Of a stretch of DNA of 7,672 nt, positions 1 through 5,857 are shown one piece after another (position 1 is the first letter of the stretch; each line of letters opens with the position of its first letter). The stretch is taken from assembly GCA_002344795.1 (NCBI GenBank), contig DDUM01000013.1, positions 1-7,672 on the forward strand. The letters are read 5' to 3'. The stretch comes from Flammeovirgaceae bacterium UBA2338 (GTDB taxonomy: Bacteria; Bacteroidota; Bacteroidia; Cytophagales; Cyclobacteriaceae). The notes below the pieces were generated by a model. That model was not told the DNA's origin. It saw only the letters and a list, made by a program, of their open reading frames with translations, and did not search any database. Made by a program: the position numbers and the translations under genes.

Positions 1-30
1 GTATTTTATTTTTGTGAAATCGGGCTTCAT
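1..30 (-). CDS. mutB: Methylmalonyl-CoA mutase large subunit, N-terminal fragment (cut by window edge)
   Basis: Only the first ten codons are in the window, reading MKPDFTKIKY from an ATG at 30-28. The ATG overlaps the TGA stop of the upstream small-subunit gene in the sequence ATGA (27-30), the usual sign of translational coupling between subunits made in equal amounts. The peptide resembles the opening of Bacteroidota large subunits, which begin with a short MKPxFxxI-type sequence. The identification rests mainly on this and on the position directly after mutA. The large subunit would carry the catalytic TIM barrel and the adenosylcobalamin-binding domain and interconvert methylmalonyl-CoA and succinyl-CoA. 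Ten residues alone cannot prove the family. Confidence 0.72.
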   Translation of the reverse strand, partial: MKPDFTKIKY

Positions 31-1115
31 CCTGTTGCTTTTTGTTGGAACTTCCCCCAGGCAGTTTTGGCCATTTGATCAATAAGACTTTCCAGGTAAT
101 AGGAGCCGGCAACAGCATCTGCTGTTTGATTCAAATGAGATTCTTCACGCAAAATGGTTAATACATTGCGTGCAATTCTGTTCTTAAATGAGTTGTCTTC
201 TTCAGGTTTTATAGTAATTGCATCACAGCCACCGAGAATAGCACTTAATGCAGTGGTTGTGCTTTTGAGCATGTTCGCATTGGGTTGAAAATCGTCCTTA
301 TTCCAGGGATTGGAAATTCCGTGCAATAACAATGTATCTTCTTTATCAGTTACGCCATAAGCATGGCATACCTGTAGCCAAAGTCTTCTAAACGCTTTGA
401 GCTTGGCGATTTCCGTAAAGAAATCAGGGCCAATAGCAAAAGAAAAGCTGAGTTGGTGAATTAATTGTTTTGGATTCATTCCACCTGAGTCTAAGCACTC
501 AACTCCAGCAATTAACGAATTGGTGATTTCACTGATAGGATCATCGGGTTGTACAATAAGTCCCAGGGCATGAAAATTATTCCATCCTTCAAGATCCTGG
601 AGAGGAATGCTTTTTATATCTACAGGTGTTTCCCAAAAGATTCCTCCAACTATTTGAGCTTTGTCAAAATCTTTAGCATTTACATATTGTATTAAGTCGC
701 CCAATATCTTTGATTGCCCATTTTTGACGACAAAAAATATACTACAGTAAGGCAATTCTATTTGATGGAGCAGTTTATCCGGTTCTGCATCCGTTTCTAG
801 TATAAACCGCATTCCGTCAGCTCCGCTATTCAAATATTGTAGTGCCAGTTTGTTTGCTTCTTCACAATTGTTCACAATGATATCCGGAGTATTGTACCAT
901 CCCCGAGAGCCCAAATAGGGATTGCGTGATGGTCTGAGGTTATTTACTGTCAAACCGCGCGTATCTTCTTTGTCGTAATACGGCTTAATGACCAAATCAT
1001 TCTTAGAAATACTAAGTGTTTCAAAGGGATCTTTCCCGCCCAATTCTTTTCTGGCTGCTTCAGTCCATGTTTTTAGGTCTGTTTTGTTAAAAGTGTCAAA
1101 CTGACTTTTTGCCAT
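27..1115 (-). CDS. mutA: Methylmalonyl-CoA mutase small subunit, short form without a B12 domain
   Basis: This 362-residue protein matches the small (non-catalytic) subunit of heterodimeric methylmalonyl-CoA mutase, which pairs with MutB in propionate and branched-chain catabolism or in running succinyl-CoA to propionate. The N-terminal part (about 1-65) has the subunit-type lead-in DLKTWTEAARKELGGKDPFETL. The rest is the mutase TIM barrel, ending in the most conserved stretch: STTTALSAILGGCDAITIKP (285-304), RIARNVLTILREESHL (313-328) and VAGSYYLESLIDQM (335-348). The protein stops there. Well-known small subunits such as that of Propionibacterium are about 600-640 residues and carry a degenerate cobalamin-type domain after the barrel; that domain is absent here. 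The ATG at 1115-1113 is the natural start. The stop overlaps mutB by four bases (ATGA), so this is an undisturbed operon gene and not a truncated pseudogene. The assignment as a structural partner is inferred from family knowledge. Confidence 0.88.
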   Translation of the reverse strand: MAKSQFDTFNKTDLKTWTEAARKELGGKDPFETLSISKNDLVIKPYYDKEDTRGLTVNNLRPSRNPYLGSRGWYNTPDIIVNNCEEANKLALQYLNSGADGMRFILETDAEPDKLLHQIELPYCSIFFVVKNGQSKILGDLIQYVNAKDFDKAQIVGGIFWETPVDIKSIPLQDLEGWNNFHALGLIVQPDDPISEITNSLIAGVECLDSGGMNPKQLIHQLSFSFAIGPDFFTEIAKLKAFRRLWLQVCHAYGVTDKEDTLLLHGISNPWNKDDFQPNANMLKSTTTALSAILGGCDAITIKPEEDNSFKNRIARNVLTILREESHLNQTADAVAGSYYLESLIDQMAKTAWGKFQQKATG

Positions 1116-1148
1116 GCCCTTAAATTGTTTTTACTGCCAAAATTCTCT

Positions 1149-1166
1149 GATTCCCAATATTGAATC
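1149..1166. repeat. Short inverted repeat upstream of mutA
   Basis: GATTC at 1149-1153 and GAATC at 1162-1166 are perfect inverted copies around an 8-base spacer. The spacer contributes to the nested palindrome CAATATTG (1155-1162). The element lies 34-51 bases before the mutA start codon and overlaps the only weak -7 candidate for mutA. It could be an operator, but arms of five bases are within what chance gives in AT-rich DNA. Confidence 0.3.
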
Positions 1167-1253
1167 TAAGTTTACACTTATACAATTTTTTTAAAAATCG
1201 TTTTGCTGAGCTATGTAAATTTTTCTAATATATCAAGACCAAGTTTGGCTTTT

Positions 1254-1280
1254 TTGTTCCTCAATTTTTTCACACCTTTG
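1254..1280 (+). promoter_or_regulatory. Possible Bacteroidota-type promoter for dnaA
   Basis: CACCTTTG at 1273-1280 matches TAnnTTTG at five of six fixed positions (C for the first T). TTG at 1254-1256 lies 16 bases upstream, slightly closer than the 17-23 reported for Flavobacterium promoters. Transcription would start near 1287, giving a leader of roughly 50 bases before dnaA. A second near-match, CAAGTTTG at 1240-1247, has no TTG at a suitable distance. This is a motif match only. Confidence 0.25.
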
Positions 1281-1334
1281 TCTCCCTTTCCCTCATCGGA
1301 AAAAAAGAAACACTATTGTACTTAGATCCTAGTA

Positions 1335-2771
1335 ATGGAAGTTGAATGCGGCACCATTTGGAATGATTGTCTCGAAATAATTCGAAAGGAGGTAGACGAA
1401 CAAAATTTCAATACTTGGTTTAAACCCATCATTCCACTTAGATCCGGGGGTGATGTGCTGACCATTCAGGTTCCATCTCAATTTTTTTATGAATGGCTTG
1501 AAGAACACTATGTGCCTGTGTTAAAAAAGGCAGTTCATGGTGTACTGGGTGTTTCCGGACGATTAGAATATTCTGTGATTGTAGATAGTGGAAATCACCA
1601 CAACCCTCCGTTGATGGTAAACTACCCCAACGGCACGGGAATGAGACGCAATAGTGGTTCGCAGGCTCAAAATGGGAATGGAAACCTGGATGACTATTCC
1701 CCCTTTAGTTTTAAAGCCCTTGATCCTCGTACTGTTAACTCCAGACTGAATCCTGCCTACAGCTTTGACAACTTTGTAGAGGGTGATTGTAACCGATTGG
1801 CCCGATCTGCTGGAGTAGCAGTGGCAAAAAAGCCAGGAGTGACCTCGTTTAACCCATTGATGCTTTATGGCGGGGTAGGCGTAGGTAAAACTCACCTGGT
1901 GCAGTCCATTGGAAATGAAATTAAAAAAAGCCTACCTGATAAGATAGTGTTGTATGTAGATCAAAATGATTTTACCAATCAGTTTTTGAATGCACTACAA
2001 AATCACAAACTTCAGGATTTTCAGAATTTTTATTTACAGGTGGATCTTTTGATTTTGGATGATGTACAATTCCTTGCAGGCAGAGAAAAAACGCAGGAAA
2101 TGTTCTTCCATATTTTTAATCAACTTCATCAGTCGGGTAAGCAAATTATCATGACCAGCGACCGTGCCCCGCGGGATTTGAAAGGATTTCAGGAACGTTT
2201 GTTGTCTCGTTTCAAATGGGGGCTCACTGCAGATCTTCAAGAGCCTGATTTTGAAACAAAATTAGCCATCATTCACAATAAGATGGAATCGGACGGAATT
2301 GTGATTCCGACTGAAGTGGCTGAATACCTTGCTTACAGTGTAGACACGAACCTCCGCGATATGGAGGGTGTGTTGAACTCACTTTTGTTCCATGCCACAT
2401 TGCTCAAAAAGGAAATTGACCTTGAGTTGGCAAAGGAAGTGCTCAAGAACATCGTGAAAGAGATTCAGTCTGACGTAAGTGTCGACTATATTCAAAAAAC
2501 GGTAGCAGACTACTTTAAAGTGAGCCTGGATTCACTGAAGGCCAAAATCAAAAAGCGCGAGATTGTAATTCCTCGCCAATTGGCCATGTATTTCTGCAAA
2601 AGATACACCCAGCTTACCCTCGCCCTTATCGGTGAAAATTTTGGGGGCCGTGATCACAGCACAGTGATCCATGCCCTGGAGTCCGTAGAGGACATGATGA
2701 AGGCCGACCCCAACTTTAAAAATTCAGTCGATGAATTGAATAAAAAGTTGAAACTGAGAATGGTGTCCTAG
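1335..2771 (+). CDS. dnaA: Chromosomal replication initiator protein DnaA
   Basis: DnaA is the cytoplasmic AAA+ ATPase that binds DnaA boxes at oriC, oligomerises and opens the duplex to load the replicative helicase. At 478 residues it has normal length and all four domains. Domain I (about 1-85) begins with the typical WNDCLEIIRKEV...NTWFKPI. Domain II is a low-complexity Asn/Gly/Ser linker (about 86-135). Domain III (about 140-350) has Walker A GGVGVGKTH (179-187), Walker B LLILDDVQ (238-245), sensor I TSDR (274-277), the box VII arginine finger LSRFKWGL (R292) and sensor II NLRDMEG (R341). Domain IV (about 375-478) ends with the DNA-binding helix-turn-helix signature GGRDHSTVIHA (437-447). 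The ATG at 1335 is fixed by an in-frame TAG at 1323-1325 with no other ATG between. No Shine-Dalgarno is seen, as is usual in Bacteroidota. The stop lies one base from the convergent htrA stop. All catalytic and DNA-contact motifs are intact. Confidence 0.98.
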   Translation: MEVECGTIWNDCLEIIRKEVDEQNFNTWFKPIIPLRSGGDVLTIQVPSQFFYEWLEEHYVPVLKKAVHGVLGVSGRLEYSVIVDSGNHHNPPLMVNYPNGTGMRRNSGSQAQNGNGNLDDYSPFSFKALDPRTVNSRLNPAYSFDNFVEGDCNRLARSAGVAVAKKPGVTSFNPLMLYGGVGVGKTHLVQSIGNEIKKSLPDKIVLYVDQNDFTNQFLNALQNHKLQDFQNFYLQVDLLILDDVQFLAGREKTQEMFFHIFNQLHQSGKQIIMTSDRAPRDLKGFQERLLSRFKWGLTADLQEPDFETKLAIIHNKMESDGIVIPTEVAEYLAYSVDTNLRDMEGVLNSLLFHATLLKKEIDLELAKEVLKNIVKEIQSDVSVDYIQKTVADYFKVSLDSLKAKIKKREIVIPRQLAMYFCKRYTQLTLALIGENFGGRDHSTVIHALESVEDMMKADPNFKNSVDELNKKLKLRMVS

Positions 2772-2772
2772 T

Positions 2773-4203
2773 CTATTGCAGGTAGAACGACTTGGGAAGC
2801 TCTTGTTTGGAGCTCGTAACACCATAAATTAGCACCCTCCCTTTGTATTTGTTGAAAAAGTCTATTACCTCCTGAGGATCTCTTACGCGCTGTCGGTTGA
2901 TTGAAATGATGGTGTAATTTTCAGGGATTTCAATTTTCTTAAACAATCCGTCAGTAATTCTAAACACCTTCACTCCGTATTCCACTGCTTCCAGCGTAGC
3001 ACCCAGGTTGGCATCATTATACAATTTACGCCTGATCAGGCTTGTTTCGCCATCCCGGTTCACGAGCGTCAGGGTTGCACTGCCTAATTTCCCATCTCTT
3101 AGGTAAGCAACTTTAATTTGATCCCCGGGAGAATGGTGACTGAGTTTTTCCTCAAATTCACTTTTACTGTTAATTTCAGCCTCCTCCATTTTCACAATGA
3201 TATCACCTAACTTCAGCCCTGCCTTAATAGCAGACCCTTGTTTATCCAGTTCGGTCAGGAGTACACCATTAAATTCCTGTACGTTGGTTTTGAGATTATA
3301 TTTTTCGGCATTCTTAAAATCATACTCGACTACATTACCACCAAAAAATGATTTTTGAACAATGCCATATTTTATGAGGTCTTGCACTACTTTTCTGGCG
3401 ATATCGATAGGGACTGCAAAAGCATAGCCAGTATAGGATCCTGTGCGGGATAGTATGGCAGTGTTAATGCCCACCAACTCCCCATTGGTATTGACTAATG
3501 CTCCCCCGCTATTCCCCGGATTGATGGCCGCATCTGTTTGGATGAAGGATTCAATTGGAAATTTATCGTCCACAATATTGATTCTCCTTCCTTTTGCACT
3601 TACGATGCCTGCTGTCACAGTCGATGATAGTGAAAAAGGATTCCCTACAGCAAGCACCCATTCTCCAACAGATAAATTGGTAGAACTGCCCAGTGTGATT
3701 GCAGGAAGATTAGTTTCCTCAATTTTTAGCACGGCTAAGTCTGTAGATGGATCTGTTCCAATCAATTCGGCTTCATAGGCCTTCTTATTATAAAGTACCT
3801 GGATTTTTTCGGCTGACTCTACAACATGGTTGTTGGTAACGATATAACCATCGTTGGTGAAAATAACACCCGATCCAGAGCTTACCTGGGTTTGAGATCG
3901 TCCATTGAAGAGCATATCCCAATAAGAATAGGAGACTCCGCTCTGAGAAATGCTGTTGATATATACCACACTGGGTATGGCCAGTTCTGCCGCGTTGCTG
4001 AAGTCTACATTGGCCAGGCCTGAATTTACACGGGGAGTGACAACGGTGGGGAGTAGACTATCCTCAGGTGTATAAGAAGCAACATTAAATTGTCCTTTGT
4101 TAGACTCTGATAGGGTTCCGTCTTCTATTTGATAGGTGAAAAATGCATATGCCCCTGCAATGCCTGCTAAAAATCCAATAACAATTGTTTTGAGTGTATT
4201 CAT
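2773..4203 (-). CDS. DegP/HtrA-family serine protease with two PDZ domains (Do-like)
   Basis: This is an envelope quality-control protease that degrades or chaperones misfolded proteins outside the inner membrane. I place the start at the ATG at 4203-4201, giving 476 residues; a TTG two codons upstream is also open but less likely. The N-terminus (about residues 5-24) is a hydrophobic segment that is either a membrane anchor or a signal peptide with an AYA site at 18-20. The trypsin-like domain (about 70-280) has the full triad: His126 in IVTNNHVV, Asp155 in TDLAVLKI, and Ser232 in NPGNSGGALVN. PDZ1 spans roughly 285-385, with the core GSAIKAGLKLGDIIVKM at 323-339. A second, more divergent PDZ-like domain (about 398-465) contains YGVKVFRI and YTIISINRQRV. 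This arrangement fits DegP/DegQ-type proteins of Bacteroidota. The gene is convergent with dnaA and divergent from the GH3 gene, so it is probably monocistronic. No key residue is missing. Which of DegP, DegQ or DegS it most resembles functionally cannot be settled here; two PDZ domains argue against DegS. Confidence 0.95.
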   Translation of the reverse strand: MNTLKTIVIGFLAGIAGAYAFFTYQIEDGTLSESNKGQFNVASYTPEDSLLPTVVTPRVNSGLANVDFSNAAELAIPSVVYINSISQSGVSYSYWDMLFNGRSQTQVSSGSGVIFTNDGYIVTNNHVVESAEKIQVLYNKKAYEAELIGTDPSTDLAVLKIEETNLPAITLGSSTNLSVGEWVLAVGNPFSLSSTVTAGIVSAKGRRINIVDDKFPIESFIQTDAAINPGNSGGALVNTNGELVGINTAILSRTGSYTGYAFAVPIDIARKVVQDLIKYGIVQKSFFGGNVVEYDFKNAEKYNLKTNVQEFNGVLLTELDKQGSAIKAGLKLGDIIVKMEEAEINSKSEFEEKLSHHSPGDQIKVAYLRDGKLGSATLTLVNRDGETSLIRRKLYNDANLGATLEAVEYGVKVFRITDGLFKKIEIPENYTIISINRQRVRDPQEVIDFFNKYKGRVLIYGVTSSKQELPKSFYLQ

Positions 4204-4271
4204 GACCAAATGTTTTGATTACAACGCTATAGCCCTCCATGAAGTTTCGAAAATTGCTAATGCTTATGAAG

Positions 4272-4279
4272 CAAATATA
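4272..4279 (-). promoter_or_regulatory. Candidate -7 element of the htrA promoter
   Basis: Read on the minus strand the bases are TATATTTG, an exact match to the Bacteroidota sigma-factor -7 consensus TAnnTTTG. The element lies 68 bases before the htrA ATG, so transcription would begin near 4265 and leave a leader of about 60 bases. No TTG is present 17-23 bases upstream (the 4297-4303 region), so the -33 half is missing. That region is instead occupied by a dyad, which could mean activator dependence. It is a match to a six-base pattern only. Confidence 0.4.
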
Positions 4280-4291
4280 GTCCCAAAATAT

Positions 4292-4312
4292 TCTGACGGA
4301 AGAAATGTCAGA
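4292..4312. repeat. Inverted repeat TCTGAC-N9-GTCAGA, possible operator
   Basis: TCTGAC (4292-4297) and GTCAGA (4307-4312) are perfect inverted copies separated by nine bases. The centre is near 4302, about 36 bases upstream of the transcription start expected from the htrA -7 element and about 50 bases upstream of the GH3 start codon. A dimeric regulator bound here could act on either gene. The position is suggestive; the protein that might bind it is unknown. Confidence 0.4.
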
Positions 4313-4337
4313 TTCCTTCGACTAGCTTAACTTTTTC

Positions 4338-4345
4338 TACTTTTA
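4338..4345 (+). promoter_or_regulatory. Weak -7-like element just before the GH3 gene
   Basis: TACTTTTA matches TAnnTTTG except for the final base and sits only six bases before the ATG. If used, the message would start at or next to the start codon and be nearly leaderless. There is no TTG at 17-23 bases upstream. I list it because no better plus-strand promoter is visible before this gene set. Confidence 0.25.
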
Positions 4346-4351
4346 CGAACT

Positions 4352-5857
4352 ATGGGAATCCGATCCTTACTTGCAAAGCCATTTGCATCAATAATTGATG
4401 CGCAAACGAAGCGTTGGGCTGCACAGCCGGGTTTATCTCAGGAGCGCATAAGACGCAGTATCGTTACGAAGGCAATTGATACTCAGTTTGGAAAAGATCA
4501 CCACTTCAGTGAGTTGACATCGTATGATGATTTTAAAAAGAGCGTGCCTGTAAAAGATTATGAGGAGTTGAAGCCCTATTTTGATTTGATTACAGAAGGT
4601 AAGCCGGATATTATGTGGCCTGGTAAGCCTGCCTATTTATCCAAAACTTCCGGAACAACTTCTGGCACAAAATACATTCCGATCACAAGAGATTCTATTC
4701 CTAACCATATTAACAGTGCACGCAATGCATTGTTGAGTTATGTGCATGAATCGGGTAGAAGTGCATTTCTGGACGATAAACTTATTTTTTTGTCCGGCAG
4801 CCCGGAGCTGGCGCAAAAGTCAGGTATCAATACAGGTAGATTATCGGGCATTGTAAATCATCATGTGCCAGGATACTTAAGAGGAAACCAGCTGCCTTCG
4901 TATGAGACCAATTGTATTGATGACTGGGAGGAGAAACTGGAGAAGATCATTGATGAGACTATCGATGAGAATATGTCACTCATATCGGGTATTCCTCCGT
5001 GGGTACAGATGTATTTTGATAGAATACAGGCAAGAACAGGTAAGAAAATAATGGATGTTTTTCCTGATTTTTCATTGTTCGTTTATGGTGGTGTCAATTT
5101 TGAACCTTACCGTGCCAAGTTGTTTGAGTCGATAGGTAAAAAAATTGATTCCATTGAATTGTATCCCGCCTCTGAAGGATTCATTGCTTATCAGGATTCG
5201 CAGCATGAAGAAGGCATGCTGATGCTCCTGAATTCCGGTATTTTTTATGAGTTTATTCCCGCTGATGAATTTTTTGATAAAACTCCAACCCGGCTTTCCA
5301 TTGAGGAAGTAGAATTGGGAAAAAACTATGCTTTAATAATTAATAGCAATGCAGGGTTGTGGGGATACTCAATTGGTGATACCATTAAATTTGTTTCGAA
5401 AAACCCGTACCGCATCATTGTGAGTGGCAGGATCAAACATTTTATTTCGGCCTTTGGCGAGCACGTGATCGGGGAAGAAGTGGAGAAAGCGATGAAAGCT
5501 ACGATGGAACAATTTCCGGAAGTGGAATTGGTGGAATTCACAGTTGCACCTCAGGTAACACCGAAAGATGGTCTGCCTCACCACGAATGGCTTGTGGAAT
5601 TTGCTAACCCACCATCAGATATTAAAGCATTTTCTGAAAAGTTGGATGATCACTTACGCACACTAAATGTTTATTACGATGACCTGATCACGGGTAATAT
5701 TTTAAGGACATTGGTGATCACTTCTTTAAAGAGGAATTCATTTATCGAGTACATGAAATCGCTGGGAAAATTGGGTGGCCAAAATAAGGTGCCTCGTTTG
5801 TCAAATGATCGGAAAATTGCAGATGCGATCGGAGTGTATTCAATTGTAAGCAAGTGA
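4352..5857 (+). CDS. GH3-family acyl-adenylating enzyme (ANL superfamily), substrate unknown
   Basis: This 501-residue protein belongs to the GH3 family, named for plant auxin-responsive enzymes that activate an acid such as indoleacetate or jasmonate with ATP and join it to an amino acid. The three adenylation motifs are recognisable: the phosphate-binding loop SKTSGTTSGTKYIPI (97-111), YPASEG (271-276) and GLWGYSIGDTIKF (335-347). The small C-terminal domain follows from about 365, including GRIKHFISAFGEHV (359-372) and NVYYDDLITGNILR (439-452), and the tail LGGQNKVPRL (474-483) corresponds to the conserved GH3 end. Plant members are near 600 residues; about 500 is usual for the bacterial ones. 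No signal peptide is seen, so it is probably cytoplasmic. The ATG at 4352 gives the expected N-terminus. Its TGA overlaps the GTG start of the glycosyltransferase by four bases. The family call is firm. The acid and amine substrates are unknown, and a hormone role should not be assumed in a bacterium. Confidence 0.92.
   Translation: MGIRSLLAKPFASIIDAQTKRWAAQPGLSQERIRRSIVTKAIDTQFGKDHHFSELTSYDDFKKSVPVKDYEELKPYFDLITEGKPDIMWPGKPAYLSKTSGTTSGTKYIPITRDSIPNHINSARNALLSYVHESGRSAFLDDKLIFLSGSPELAQKSGINTGRLSGIVNHHVPGYLRGNQLPSYETNCIDDWEEKLEKIIDETIDENMSLISGIPPWVQMYFDRIQARTGKKIMDVFPDFSLFVYGGVNFEPYRAKLFESIGKKIDSIELYPASEGFIAYQDSQHEEGMLMLLNSGIFYEFIPADEFFDKTPTRLSIEEVELGKNYALIINSNAGLWGYSIGDTIKFVSKNPYRIIVSGRIKHFISAFGEHVIGEEVEKAMKATMEQFPEVELVEFTVAPQVTPKDGLPHHEWLVEFANPPSDIKAFSEKLDDHLRTLNVYYDDLITGNILRTLVITSLKRNSFIEYMKSLGKLGGQNKVPRLSNDRKIADAIGVYSIVSK

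Larger units (their letters stand above)
1116..1334. other. Divergent intergenic region between mutA and dnaA
   Basis: These 219 bases must hold the 5' control regions of both mutAB (leftward) and dnaA (rightward). The sequence is AT-rich, with T-runs at 1186-1192 and 1265-1270. I see no RNA gene, no open frame worth calling and no cluster of DnaA boxes. One 9-mer, TTTTTCACA at 1266-1274, fits the relaxed DnaA-box pattern TTWTNCACA, but one box in a T-rich tract is weak evidence. On the minus strand, TTG (1185-1183) lies 20 bases before CAATATTG (1162-1155). This is a poor match (four of six fixed bases) to the Bacteroidota TTG / TAnnTTTG promoter and the only mutA promoter candidate I can offer. 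Confidence 0.6.
4204..4351. other. Divergent intergenic region between htrA and the GH3 gene
   Basis: These 148 bases carry the control signals for htrA (leftward) and for the GH3-glycosyltransferase-dxr set (rightward). They contain an exact -7 match on the minus strand (4272-4279), a 6-bp-arm dyad just upstream of it (4292-4312), an 8-base palindrome TTTCGAAA (4245-4252) in the presumed htrA leader, and a small hairpin TGCTT-ATG-AAGCA (4261-4273) around the presumed htrA transcription start. There is no credible small gene: the open frames crossing this stretch do not look like protein. Confidence 0.6.

Noticed and set aside
1266..1274. TTTTTCACA as a DnaA box marking oriC or autoregulation of dnaA
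   Set aside because: It is a single relaxed match inside a T-run, with no second box on either strand nearby, so I mention it but do not call it.
1321..1445. The 9-mer CTTAGATCC present at 1321-1329 and 1437-1445
   Set aside because: There are only two copies, one inside dnaA codons, with no symmetry or third copy; chance is the simplest explanation.
2652..2669. Perfect hairpin GATCAC-N6-GTGATC near the end of dnaA
   Set aside because: It lies in the codons for the highly conserved RDHSTVI signature, which explains the sequence; there is no T-run to make it a terminator.
3443..4023. Plus-strand open frames inside htrA, and similar antisense frames inside dnaA, GH3 and dxr
   Set aside because: They are shadows of well-supported genes in other frames, with no family resemblance of their own.
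4204..4209. Start of the htrA protein two codons upstream at a TTG
   Set aside because: The ATG at 4203-4201 gives a normal N-terminus and nothing favours the TTG, so the coding region is called from the ATG.
4136..4330. Small plus-strand open frame across the htrA start and the intergenic region
   Set aside because: It is largely antisense to the htrA signal/anchor segment, has no recognisable protein character, and overlaps the promoter-like elements.
5522..5539. Tandem GTGGAATT-type repeat inside the GH3 gene
   Set aside because: It encodes a simple VELVEF beta-strand pattern and needs no other explanation.
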